This document shows, piece by piece, positions 7,719 to 15,590 of a DNA stretch of 64,000 bases (position 1 is the first letter of the stretch; each line of letters opens with the position of its first letter). Source of the DNA: Clostridia bacterium (GTDB lineage: Bacteria > Bacillota > Clostridia > Christensenellales > Aristaeellaceae); contig JAFUFB010000030.1 of the NCBI GenBank assembly GCA_017470145.1, positions 228,603-292,602 of the forward strand, read 5' to 3'. Under the pieces are notes generated by a model, which was given only the letters and a program-made list of their open reading frames with translations, was not told the DNA's origin and did no database searches. A program made the position numbers and the translations under genes.

Positions 7719-8528
7719 TTACCCAATTCGAATCGGCTCCATATACCGCGGAATCCGCACCGGTACGAGGGAGCCATATTTCACCTTGACGTAATTCTCG
7801 AATTGCTTGGGATCCTCGCTGTTGCCGGCGAACATATCCCAGTGGCCGGGGATGGCCAGGTTGGGCTGCAGCTCGCCTGCCAAGTCAGCTGCCTCCTGGA
7901 AGGTCATGTTTCCGATGCAGTTTCTGCTGTATCTCGCCGCGTCCCGGCCATTGATGGGCAGCAGGGCCGCATTGATCTTTCCCATTCCCTTCAGCTTCGG
8001 CAGCATGCCCTCATACCGCAGGGTATCCCCGGCGTGATACACCCGGACGCCGTTGCCCTCGATGATGTACTGCAGGCAAGGATAGAGCCTGGTCGCAGGA
8101 TCCTGGTCCAGGAATTCATGGGCCGCAGCGATGGCGCGAATGGTTACCTCCCTAACCTGGCAGCTTTCCCCCTCATTGAGGCCCAGGCAATTCTGCTCGG
8201 GAACCTCATCCGCCAGGATGGCAGCCTGATGCATCCGGGGGAAGATGAATTTTGCTCCCGGACAGGTTCTGGCCCAGACACGCCAAGCCTCGTGGTCAAT
8301 ATGGTCCAGGTGATCATGGGTGCCCAGGAAAGCGCGAATTCCCTCCATCTCTTCCATAGGGACGGGTGGCGGCACCTGCCGATCCTCCCGCAGGGAGGCA
8401 AAATAATCCACGCAAAGCAGGGTATCCCCCATCTTGATCAGCAGGCCCATCTGCCCCATCCACCAGAGAACTGCTTCCCCCGGCGCGACCCGGGTTTCCT
8501 GAACGGACTGTAAAAATGGATGCATCAT
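7719..8528 (-). CDS. UlaG-like metallo-beta-lactamase-fold hydrolase
   Basis: A 269-residue soluble enzyme of the metallo-hydrolase superfamily. The metal motif His71-x-His73-x-Asp75-His76 (THDHLDHID) is present. A second cluster, IPGHWDMF, near residue 230 supplies the distal His. Length and spacing resemble UlaG (ascorbate-6-phosphate lactonase) and related proteins, but sugar-ascorbate genes are absent, so the substrate is open. GGGGGG lies just before tandem ATGs at 8528 and 8525. It converges with the ABC exporter and follows the GH20 gene on the same strand. Confidence 0.8.
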   Translation of the reverse strand: MMHPFLQSVQETRVAPGEAVLWWMGQMGLLIKMGDTLLCVDYFASLREDRQVPPPVPMEEMEGIRAFLGTHDHLDHIDHEAWRVWARTCPGAKFIFPRMHQAAILADEVPEQNCLGLNEGESCQVREVTIRAIAAAHEFLDQDPATRLYPCLQYIIEGNGVRVYHAGDTLRYEGMLPKLKGMGKINAALLPINGRDAARYSRNCIGNMTFQEAADLAGELQPNLAIPGHWDMFAGNSEDPKQFENYVKVKYGSLVPVRIPRYMEPIRIG

Positions 8529-8563
8529 ATCCCCCCATCCGTCACGTAACGTCTCGGCTTTTT

Positions 8564-8583
8564 CCTCCCCCTTCGGGGGTGGG
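8564..8583. terminator. GC hairpin between GH20 and the metallo-hydrolase
   Basis: CCTCCCCC-TTC-GGGGGTGGG forms a strong stem just downstream of the minus-strand GH20 gene. The T-rich flank lies on the plus-strand side, so direction of action is uncertain. Confidence 0.35.
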
Positions 8584-8618
8584 ATTTCCTTTATTCTTTC
8601 TTTTCCAACTGCCTGGCC

Positions 8619-10427
8619 TTATACAATCACGCTGGCGCTGATGAGCCGTTGATAGAATTGATACCGATCATTGGGCAGGGGCTCTGCCTCCAGCTCCTCT
8701 ATCACATCAATCTCACCCTTGAGCCAGCTTTCCAGTTTAGCAGCTGTTTCCTCCAATCGATAGATAGCCCCGCCATACCGATGGCCCATGACCTCCCAGC
8801 CAAAGGCCCGATAGCTTCTTTCCCACAGGGCCCGATGGGTTTCAGCCAGGGAGCGGTAGCGGGCGATAAGATCGGGAATCAGCTCCTCCAGCAGCCAGGA
8901 GAGCTTTCCCCGATCCTTGGCCAGATAGGCAGGCCGCAGCTGCTGCGCCAGTTCCGCCTTGCCCAGAGCAGCCTCGAACAGCGCGCCGGCATAGCGGCAA
9001 TCCAACCGCTCCTCCCAGGGCCGCAGCGTCCGCAACGCCTGTGCATATCTCTCCGTCAGGCTTTCCCAGGTGTCCCCCTCCAGGGTAACGAGCGGCAGCA
9101 ATGGATCGCCCCAGATCAGGGCTTTTCCGTTCCGATGATCCTCCGGGCTGGGATAGAAATCTCCCCAGGCGTCGATGACCTCCCGGGGCAAGCCCGTCAG
9201 GCATTCACCCATGGCCTGGATTTCGGTCTCAGCCGCCTCCGGCCCCTGCCAGCAGGTTTCGGAGAACAGCGGCAGCAGCCCATCCGCCAGAAAAAGATCC
9301 GTCTCCGCCCCATCATCCCCCCACAGGGTGGCAAAAACGGTATCCAGCCGATGCTTCGCCGCCTGGCGCAGGGCCGGGCGCATGGTTGCCTCCGTGCGCT
9401 TTACATGGGGCAGGAAGCCGGACCAGGTCCAGTTTCCGCCGGCGAACACCGTTCCCCGGCCCATCCGTGCATGCTCCTTCAGCATCAGGTCGTAGGTTTC
9501 CTCCTCCTGATGATAATAATCCCAATAGACCATCTCCACCTGGGGCAGCTGGGCGATCACTTCTTCTGGCACATGGGCTTCCGGGTCATAATAATTCCCG
9601 GTCTTGGAGCCCAGGCGGAAGAACATATCGCTCCACATCATGGGCTGCAGGCCATTCTTTTCACAGATTTCCGTCACCCGGGCCAAATGCTGATTCAACA
9701 GCTGGAAGCGGTTGGTTTCCCCATGCAGGTCGTGATATCTGCCCAGGCCCACCATATGGGCTTCATCCATGCCGATATGAATCCGGCGGGAGCGCACCGT
9801 CTTCGCCAGGGCGGCAATCTCCGTCTCCAGCAGCTGATAGACCTTCTCCTCCCCGATCAGATAAATATCATCAATATCCCCCATGCCTGCGGCCGCCGGC
9901 CATTGCAGGAACTGCTTCATATGGGCCAGGGTCTGGATGCAGGGGATCAGCTCCACGCCCATGGCGGCGGCATAATCATCCATCTGCTGCATCTCCTGCA
10001 GGGTATAGCGCCCCCGCAGATAGCCGAAATAGGGTTGCCCCGGCACCTCCACGGTATCCTCCGTGTAAAGCATCAACAGATTCATGCCCAGGGCCGCCAG
10101 GTGATCAATATAGCGGCAAACAGCTTCCGGCTTCATCACCGCGTTTCGGGACATATCGATCATGGCCCCACAATGGGCATAATGCCGGTTCTCCTGCAAT
10201 GTCAGCTCCGTCTTCCCTTCCCGCAGGGCTCGACTCAACCGGAAGAGCCCCCGAGCCGCCGCGGAAGCATCCCCCGCCGCGATGCGGGCAGCTTCTCCCT
10301 GCCGCCAGGAGATTTCCAGCCCTGGGCCTTCCGCCAATTCCACGGAAAAAGGCAGATGAACCCCCGTGGTTTCTTCCACCCGCTGCTGCAGGAATGCCAG
10401 ATTGATCTTCTCTACTTCTGCCGCCAT
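8619..10427 (-). CDS. Glycoside hydrolase family 20 hexosaminidase-like protein
   Basis: A 602-residue protein of the GH20 beta-N-acetylhexosaminidase family. The acid/base pair Asp221-Glu222 sits in HIGMDEAHM, and an N-terminal alpha/beta domain precedes the TIM barrel (about residues 80-400). The MDEAHM form is typical of the streptococcal GH20C-like clade that acts on GlcNAc/GalNAc-terminated sugars. There is no signal peptide, so it should act in the cytoplasm on imported glycans. AGGAGG lies eight bases before the ATG. A C-terminal helical domain follows the barrel. The neighbouring genes do not define the glycan, although the sugar importer at 0.4-4.3 kb could supply it. Confidence 0.82.
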   Translation of the reverse strand: MAAEVEKINLAFLQQRVEETTGVHLPFSVELAEGPGLEISWRQGEAARIAAGDASAAARGLFRLSRALREGKTELTLQENRHYAHCGAMIDMSRNAVMKPEAVCRYIDHLAALGMNLLMLYTEDTVEVPGQPYFGYLRGRYTLQEMQQMDDYAAAMGVELIPCIQTLAHMKQFLQWPAAAGMGDIDDIYLIGEEKVYQLLETEIAALAKTVRSRRIHIGMDEAHMVGLGRYHDLHGETNRFQLLNQHLARVTEICEKNGLQPMMWSDMFFRLGSKTGNYYDPEAHVPEEVIAQLPQVEMVYWDYYHQEEETYDLMLKEHARMGRGTVFAGGNWTWSGFLPHVKRTEATMRPALRQAAKHRLDTVFATLWGDDGAETDLFLADGLLPLFSETCWQGPEAAETEIQAMGECLTGLPREVIDAWGDFYPSPEDHRNGKALIWGDPLLPLVTLEGDTWESLTERYAQALRTLRPWEERLDCRYAGALFEAALGKAELAQQLRPAYLAKDRGKLSWLLEELIPDLIARYRSLAETHRALWERSYRAFGWEVMGHRYGGAIYRLEETAAKLESWLKGEIDVIEELEAEPLPNDRYQFYQRLISASVIV

Positions 10428-10505
10428 TTTACTTGCCTCCTGAGACCGTTCTGTTTTATCGTTTCATCCCTTGGATGCTTGTATTGCCTTCCCAGTTGCA
10501 AACCG

Positions 10506-11417
10506 TCACTCCTGCTTCACAATTCCCGCAATTCTCAATCCCTTTTGAAAATCCTCCGGCAGGGGGGCCTGGAAGAATAATTTCTCCCCTGTGCGGGGAT
10601 GAGTGAAGCGCAGGGACCAGGCATGGAGCATGAGGCAGGGAACCTTCACACCCTTTTCCCAGCCATAGAGGGGATCCCCGCAAACGGGGTGATGAAGGGC
10701 CTTCATGTGCACCCGAATCTGATGGGTTCGGCCGGTCAGGATATGTACATCCAGCAGAGTAGCCTCCCGCCCCTCCGCCAGCACCTGCCATTCGGTGACG
10801 GCCTCCCGGCCCTCCGGGTCCACCGCCATTTTTTTGCGATCCTTCTTGCTGCGGTCGATGGGCAATTCTACCCTGCCCGCCGGCTCCTTCATCCGGCCCT
10901 CCACCAGGGCCCGATAATGCTTTTCAATTTCCCGATCCGCCAGCATCCGGCTCAGGGCCAGCTGGCTTTCATCATTCTTAGCCACGATCATTAATCCGGA
11001 GGTATCTTTATCCAGCCGATGCACAATGCCAGGCCGCAGCTCTCCGCCAATGCCCCCCAGGGAATCCAGATGATGCATCAGAGCATTGACCAAGGTCCCC
11101 TCCGCGTGGCCCGCCGCGGGATGGGTCACCATGCCCCGGGGCTTCACCACCACCGCCAGATCCGTATCCTGATAAAGAATCTGCAGGGGCAGATCCTCCG
11201 CCTGGGGCAGGGCGGGCTTCGGTTCCGGCACCGTCAATTCCAGCTCTTGTCCAGCGGGAGCCTTGGTTCCTGCTTTCGTGCAGGGCTTTCCAGCCAGGGT
11301 GCAGCAGCCTTCCGCCATCAGCGTTGCCACCCGGCTGCGACTGAGGCCAGAGACCTCGCTCAAAATCACATCCGTCCGCCGGCCGTCCCCGGCGGCCTTC
11401 CAAATCATTTCAGCCAT
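10506..11417 (-). CDS. RluA/RluD-family 23S rRNA pseudouridine synthase
   Basis: A 303-residue RNA-modifying enzyme. An S4-like RNA-binding domain covers about residues 14-62, then the catalytic domain carries HRLDKDTSG with the nucleophile Asp136. TGRTHQIRVH, typical of the RluA/RluD group, comes later. I place the start at ATG 11417, preceded by AGAGGAAC, rather than a GTG/ATG 24 bases upstream. This overlaps the end of lspA by 8 bases, implying translational coupling. lspA-rluD adjacency is common in Bacillota. The exact target uridines cannot be read from the sequence. Confidence 0.9.
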   Translation of the reverse strand: MAEMIWKAAGDGRRTDVILSEVSGLSRSRVATLMAEGCCTLAGKPCTKAGTKAPAGQELELTVPEPKPALPQAEDLPLQILYQDTDLAVVVKPRGMVTHPAAGHAEGTLVNALMHHLDSLGGIGGELRPGIVHRLDKDTSGLMIVAKNDESQLALSRMLADREIEKHYRALVEGRMKEPAGRVELPIDRSKKDRKKMAVDPEGREAVTEWQVLAEGREATLLDVHILTGRTHQIRVHMKALHHPVCGDPLYGWEKGVKVPCLMLHAWSLRFTHPRTGEKLFFQAPLPEDFQKGLRIAGIVKQE

Positions 11418-11850
11418 GTTCCTCTCCCCTGAACAGATCAATCATCACCAACAGGCAACCCACCACCAAGGCCACATCCGCCAGATTAAAGATGGCAAAG
11501 CGCACAAAAAGCAGCTCGATCATGTCTGGCACAAAGCCGGTGATCAGCCGGTCCGCCAGATTGCCTACTGCGCCTCCCAGCATCATCATGAGCCCCACCC
11601 AGCACAGGGGCCGGAGCGCTTTCCTTCGCAGGAAGAAGAAGGCGCCAACGATGACCCCCAGGCTCAGCAGGCCAAGGAGCCAGGGCCGCCCGGACAGCAG
11701 GGAAAAGGCCATGCCCGTGTTCCGGGCGGGATACAGGTCCAGGACGCCTGGGATCAGGAGGAAGCCTGAAGGCGGGATTCTGGGCCAGAGAAGCTTGCTG
11801 GCCCGGTCCAGCAGGAATACCAGCAGCGCAATCCATCCATATTTTTTCAT
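11410..11850 (-). CDS. lspA: Lipoprotein signal peptidase (signal peptidase II)
   Basis: A 146-residue membrane aspartyl protease that removes signal peptides from diacylglyceryl-modified prolipoproteins. There are four hydrophobic segments. The two catalytic Asp are seen in GNLADR (Asp100) and FNLAD (Asp125), with the conserved GGAxGN before the first. The protein is slightly short but complete. It is first in a two-gene unit with the pseudouridine synthase. A matching substrate in the window is the PG-binding lipoprotein at 33.0-34.8 kb. Confidence 0.93.
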   Translation of the reverse strand: MKKYGWIALLVFLLDRASKLLWPRIPPSGFLLIPGVLDLYPARNTGMAFSLLSGRPWLLGLLSLGVIVGAFFFLRRKALRPLCWVGLMMMLGGAVGNLADRLITGFVPDMIELLFVRFAIFNLADVALVVGCLLVMIDLFRGEEHG

Positions 11851-11880
11851 TCGTTATACTCTATCTGTTCTCCCATTCGC

Positions 11881-12018
11881 AGGAGAATTTCTTTTTTCCT
11901 CCCCTTTCAGGGGAGGATTCCTTATTTTTTCCCCCTCTGAGGAGAAATTTCTCGATTTTCTCCCCCTTCAAGGGAGGATTTCTTTGTCCTTCCTCCCTTT
12001 TTTAGGGGGAGGATTTTT
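11881..12018. repeat. Ladder of four degenerate pyrimidine-rich hairpins
   Basis: Four imperfect units of roughly 35 bp lie between lspA and rfbD. Each is a short CCCC(T)C/GAGGGG-type stem followed by A/T-rich sequence ending in GATT or ATTT. Stem lengths and loops vary. They resemble degenerate terminator stems but come in series, unlike an ordinary terminator. Confidence 0.55.
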
Positions 12019-12019
12019 T

Positions 12020-12047
12020 GAAAACAGGGGAGCCTGACGGCTCCCCT
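12020..12047 (-). terminator. Terminator of rfbD
   Basis: AGGGGAGCC and GGCTCCCCT (12026-12047) form a 9-bp stem with a TGAC-type loop, nine bases after the rfbD stop. Reading the minus strand it is followed by GTTTTC. Confidence 0.7.
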
Positions 12048-12055
12048 AACAGTCA

Positions 12056-12916
12056 TTATTGTTCCATCTTTTCCAGCGCCAGCTCCTGCATGAATCGGCC
12101 CAGGGCATTTTCCACCGTCGGCATGGGCGCCACGCCAGCCTCCCGCAGCTTCTGGGAAGACAGGCGGGAATTCAGCGGCCGATGCGCGGGGGTAGGATAA
12201 TCGCTGGAAGGCACGGGGATTACCCGGCATTTCAGCCCCTGTCCAGCCAGGATCAGCCGGGCAAAATGGGCCCAGGACATGTATCCCTCGTTGGCCACAT
12301 GATAAATGCCAAACTTCTCTGTCGGAATCAGGTCACAGATGACCCGGGCCAGATCCGCCGCATAGGTGGGGGAACCGATCTGATCATCCACCACTCGAAT
12401 TTCGGATTTTTCCGCCCCCAGGCGCAGCATGGTCCGGACAAAGTTCTTGCCATGGATACCATAGACCCAGGAGGTCCGCAGCAGGAAATAGCGCTTCATC
12501 AAGCTGCGAACGGCAATCTCCCCTTGCACCTTGCTGAGGCCATACACGTTCTGCGGATCGTAGGGCGCATCCTCCGTCCAGGGCTCTTCCCCTTTTCCGG
12601 AGAACACATAGTCCGTAGAAATATAGACCATCTTCGCGCCAACGCTGAGGGCGGCTCGCACCATGTTCATGGTGCCATCTCCGTTCACCGCCGCGCAGAC
12701 CTCCGGCTCGCTTTCCGCCTTATCCACGGCGGTATAAGCAGCGCAATGAACCACCACATCCGGCGCATATTCCTGGACGCAGGCCTTCACCGCCGGGCCA
12801 TCCGTCAGGTCAAAATCCTGCACGTCCACGCCCTTGCAGGGCACGCCTCGCTGATTCAGCAGCTGCACCACTTCCCAGCCCAGCTGGCCGTTAACTCCGG
12901 TCACCAGTACCCTCAT
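12056..12916 (-). CDS. rfbD: dTDP-4-dehydrorhamnose reductase
   Basis: A 286-residue short-chain reductase (RmlD) that converts dTDP-4-keto-L-rhamnose to dTDP-L-rhamnose. The NAD(P) motif GVNGQLG is at the N-terminus, STDYVFSG lies in the middle, and the catalytic YGLSK follows, all as in RmlD. The chosen ATG (12916) has GGAGG eight bases upstream; an ATG five codons earlier would put the site inside the gene. rfbA, rfbB and rfbC are not in the window. The product could feed the glycan locus at 36-64 kb. It lies downstream of lysC, separated by three structured repeats. Confidence 0.92.
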   Translation of the reverse strand: MRVLVTGVNGQLGWEVVQLLNQRGVPCKGVDVQDFDLTDGPAVKACVQEYAPDVVVHCAAYTAVDKAESEPEVCAAVNGDGTMNMVRAALSVGAKMVYISTDYVFSGKGEEPWTEDAPYDPQNVYGLSKVQGEIAVRSLMKRYFLLRTSWVYGIHGKNFVRTMLRLGAEKSEIRVVDDQIGSPTYAADLARVICDLIPTEKFGIYHVANEGYMSWAHFARLILAGQGLKCRVIPVPSSDYPTPAHRPLNSRLSSQKLREAGVAPMPTVENALGRFMQELALEKMEQ

Positions 12917-12938
12917 GGGTTTTTCCTCCATTCATTAT

Positions 12939-13092
12939 CCGGTCGCCCGCATTGTCGCGACTCCACACTGTGGATCGGATTCGCACGCGCACCGCGGGCG
13001 CAAGCGCCTCACGCACCGCGCGCGACATGATCGCTCTGTGCGGGCTCTGTAAGAATTTTTCGCAATTCCCGCCACTGGCGGGCGAAATTCTT
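12939..13092 (-). repeat. Structured intergenic element, copy with internal insertion
   Basis: Read on the minus strand it has the same plan as the 2.3-kb copies, but about 54 bp are inserted before the inner hairpin of part 2. The 5' arm of that hairpin is damaged by the insertion, and the insert carries its own GGCGC-TT-GCGCC hairpin. The first stem is 2 bp shorter on one side. It is the copy furthest from lysC and abuts the rfbD leader. Confidence 0.75.
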
Positions 13093-13095
13093 TGT

Positions 13096-13198
13096 CCGGT
13101 CGCCCGCATTGTCGCGACTCCACACTGTGGAGCTCGCTCTGTGCGGGCTCTGTAAGAATTTTTCGCAATTCCCGCCACTGGCGGGCGAAAAATTCTTT
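13096..13198 (-). repeat. Structured intergenic element, middle copy
   Basis: Nearly identical to the copy at 13201-13303, with a period of 105 bp. On the minus strand the arm AAGAATTTTTCGC pairs with GCGAAAAATTCTT, around CCGCC-AGT-GGCGG with bulge GAATT. Part 2 has CCCGCA/TGCGGG enclosing CTCCAC-AGT-GTGGAG, ending CGACCGG. Confidence 0.85.
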
Positions 13199-13200
13199 GT

Positions 13201-13303
13201 CCGGTCGCCCGCATTGTCGCGACTCCACACTGTGGAGCTCGCTCTGTGCGGGCTCTGTAAGAATTTTTCGCAATTCCCGCCACTGGCGGGCGAAAAATTC
13301 TTA
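13201..13303 (-). repeat. Structured intergenic element, copy fused to the lysC stop codon
   Basis: Same structure as the middle copy, but its outer arm begins with the TAA stop of aspartokinase (13303-13301) and the matching TTA is present on the other arm, giving a 14-bp perfect stem. The two other copies follow downstream. It lies in the direction of transcription between lysC and rfbD. Confidence 0.85.
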
Positions 13304-14623
13304 CCCAACAAACTCATGATAGATCGCACGAATCGTGGCTTCAAAGTCGCTGTCGTTGACACCGACGATGATGCTCAGCTCGCTGGAGCCCTGGTCGATC
13401 ATGCGGACATTGATCCGGGCCCGGCTCATGGCGGAGAACAGCCGCGCCGCGGTGCCGCAGTTGCGCACCATGCCCCGGCCTACCGTCGCGATGATGGACA
13501 AATTGTCGTTCACCGCGACGGAACCGCTGCCCCGGACCATCTCCTCCAGGCGGGCCATGATCTCCTCCCGATGAGGGGCTAGCAGCTCACTCTTCACCAC
13601 CACGCACATGGAATCGATGCCCGTGGGCATATGCTCAAAGGAAATGCCGTATTCCTCCAGCACGGAGAGCACCTTCCGGCCAAAGCCCACCTCGCTGTTC
13701 ATCATGTTCTTCTCCACATAGATGACGCTATAACCCTTGTGGCCGGCGATGCCGGTAATGGTGGGCACGGACACCTCGTTGGGGGCGTTCTTGGTAATCA
13801 GGGTGCCGGGATGATAGGGCTTATTGGTGTTGCGGATGTTGGTGGGAATCCCCGCCTGATGCACCGGGAACATAGCGTCCTCATGCAGCACGGAGGCGCC
13901 CATATGGCTCAGCTCCCGCAGCTCCTTATAGGTAATGGCGGAGATTTCGGAAGGGCCGTCCACAATCCGGGGATCCGCCATCAGGAAGCCGGACACATCC
14001 GTCCAGTTTTCATACACATCGGCATTCACCGCCCGGGACACCAAGGCCCCTGTAATATCGCTGCCGCCCCGGGAGAAGGTCACCACCTCGCCGTTTTCCA
14101 GCGCGCCGTAGAAACCGGGCACCACGGCGGACTGCCCATCCGCCAGCAGGGCGGAAAGCAGCTCCTGGGTCTTCTCATCATCCAATGTGCCGTCAGCGTG
14201 AAAACGAATCCCCTCCGCGGCATCCACAAACTTCCAGCCCAGATAATCCGCCATCAGCAGGCCGCAGAGATATTCCCCGCGGCTGGCGCACCAATCCCGA
14301 TTCTTCCCGCTTTCGATGCCCTCCGCCACCTGATTCAGGGCGGACTCGATATCCACCTTCAAATGCAGGGCCTGGGCGATGGAAAGATAGCGCTCCCGAA
14401 TCATCCCAAAAGGCTCCTGGATGGGTTTCCCTTCCGCTGCCAGGGCATGACAGGCGTACAGCAGATCCGTCACCTTGTCATCGGAGGCAAACCTTTTTCC
14501 CGGCGCACTGGGCACCAGATATCTACGCGTGGGCTCCAGCTCCAGGATGCTGCGAACCTTGCGGAATTGTTCATCATTGGCCAAACTGCTGCCGCCAAAC
14601 TTGGTGACAATACATTCAAGCAC
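13301..14623 (-). CDS. lysC: Aspartokinase
   Basis: A roughly 440-residue monofunctional aspartate kinase, the first step of the Lys/Met/Thr family. The N-terminal motif TKFGGSS and later FSRGGSDITG are the amino-acid-kinase substrate and nucleotide sites. The C-terminal third is a tandem ACT region (SVLEEYGISF and ELSIIVGVNDSD segments) for feedback control. I choose GTG 14623, with GGGGAGGA eight bases before it. An open extension to 14878 only translates a 75-bp tandem repeat in 25-codon periods and is not real coding. No lysine riboswitch is visible upstream. Confidence 0.92.
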   Translation of the reverse strand: MLECIVTKFGGSSLANDEQFRKVRSILELEPTRRYLVPSAPGKRFASDDKVTDLLYACHALAAEGKPIQEPFGMIRERYLSIAQALHLKVDIESALNQVAEGIESGKNRDWCASRGEYLCGLLMADYLGWKFVDAAEGIRFHADGTLDDEKTQELLSALLADGQSAVVPGFYGALENGEVVTFSRGGSDITGALVSRAVNADVYENWTDVSGFLMADPRIVDGPSEISAITYKELRELSHMGASVLHEDAMFPVHQAGIPTNIRNTNKPYHPGTLITKNAPNEVSVPTITGIAGHKGYSVIYVEKNMMNSEVGFGRKVLSVLEEYGISFEHMPTGIDSMCVVVKSELLAPHREEIMARLEEMVRGSGSVAVNDNLSIIATVGRGMVRNCGTAARLFSAMSRARINVRMIDQGSSELSIIVGVNDSDFEATIRAIYHEFVG

Positions 14624-14663
14624 GAAGACAGTCCTCCCCATCATGTGATACGAGGCTATTCTA

Positions 14664-14925
14664 CCGCCCAGTTTCTGGGCTGTCAATCTTTTTCTCGCAC
14701 CCCCGCTCCGCGGGGGTGCTTCGATCACATTCTTTTTCCGCCCAGCTCTTGGGCCATCAAGCTTTTTTTCGCACTCCCCGCTCCGCGGGGGTGCTTCGAT
14801 CACATTCTTTTTCCGCCCAGCTCTTGGGCCATCAAGCTTTTTTTCGCACTCCCCGCTCCGCGGGGGTGCTTCGATCACGTTCTTTTCCCGCCCAGCTCTT
14901 GGGCTGTTAATCAGTTTTTCGCTCC
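14664..14925 (-). repeat. 75-bp tandem hairpin repeat upstream of lysC
   Basis: This fills the 304-bp gap 14624-14927. CCCCGCTCCG recurs at 14701, 14776 and 14851, a period of exactly 75 bp, with partial units at both ends. Each unit has two hairpins: a GCAC-CCCCGC/GCGGGG-GTGC stem and GCCCA/TGGGC. A run of seven A or T lies between them. The left partial unit has a changed but still paired version, GCCCAG/CTGGGC. Because 75 is a multiple of three, the frame stays open and mimics coding sequence. Confidence 0.8.
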
Positions 14926-14927
14926 AC

Positions 14928-15590
14928 CTATTCCACCGCTCGGGTGCAGGTCAGGACGGTGATGTCCTTTGCTCCGCCCTGCCTTAAGGCGGCGATGCAG
15001 CGCAGGGCGGTGGTGCCCGTAGTCAGCACATCGTCCACCAGCAGCACCGGGCTTTCCACCTTTCCCAGGGGAATAAATGCCTTCTTCAGGTTTCGCTGCC
15101 GGCGCTCCCGGTCCAGCCGGGCCTGGGGCGTATCGTTTCCCCGGCGGGCCAGCAGAGGTTGGCAAGTCAAGCCTAATTGCCGTGCCACCGCTTCCGCCAG
15201 CAGCTGCCCATGATCCACGCACCGCTCCCGCAGGCGGGGCCGGGGGATAGGCACCCAGGTCACCACCGTGTCCGGGGGAAACTCCGGAAAGAAGGCCGGC
15301 CGGGTTTGCAACACGCCGGCCAACTCCGCCGCAGCCCGGGCTTCCGCTCCGTATTTCAGCCGCAGCACCAGCTCCCGGCTCAGCCCCCGATGAGGCCGCA
15401 TGCTCCAGGCAGGCACTCCCTGCAGCTCCCGAAACTCCCAGGATTCCAGGCTGTCGCTATAAAACAACTGCTCCCGGCAGGCAGGACACAGGCACTCCCC
15501 GCGAGCGGTTTTTCCGCAGCCCAGGCACACCGCGCCCTCGGGATACAGCACCTCCTGCAGGCATCTTTTGATCTCCCGCCAGACCCTCAT
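14928..15590 (-). CDS. comF: ComF-family phosphoribosyltransferase-like protein
   Basis: A 220-residue protein. The N-terminal zinc ribbon has CLGCG and CPAC (about residues 22-38). The C-terminal PRTase domain has the PRPP-loop LLVDDVLTTGTT near 180. ComF/GntX proteins take part in DNA uptake in competent Bacillota, probably with the ComFA helicase, which is not seen here. It overlaps the end of mfd by 4 bases (ATGA), so it is translationally coupled to it. Competence cannot be concluded from this gene alone. Confidence 0.88.
   Translation of the reverse strand: MRVWREIKRCLQEVLYPEGAVCLGCGKTARGECLCPACREQLFYSDSLESWEFRELQGVPAWSMRPHRGLSRELVLRLKYGAEARAAAELAGVLQTRPAFFPEFPPDTVVTWVPIPRPRLRERCVDHGQLLAEAVARQLGLTCQPLLARRGNDTPQARLDRERRQRNLKKAFIPLGKVESPVLLVDDVLTTGTTALRCIAALRQGGAKDITVLTCTRAVE

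Noticed and set aside
12939-13303. CRISPR array
   Set aside because: The repeats are contiguous 105-bp units with only 3-bp gaps, no spacers and no cas genes nearby.
12891-13362. Several overlapping short ORFs in three frames across the 105-bp repeats
   Set aside because: All are products of the repeat's lack of stops; each frame gives a different repeated peptide, and conservation is in the stems rather than in codons.
13623-14878. Longer aspartokinase starting inside the 75-bp repeat array
   Set aside because: The added residues are only translated 25-codon repeats. A GTG with a good ribosome site at 14623 begins exactly where homologous aspartokinases begin.
14624-14927. Lysine riboswitch ahead of lysC
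   Set aside because: The whole leader is explained by the tandem 75-bp repeat; no conserved lysine-aptamer segments were seen.
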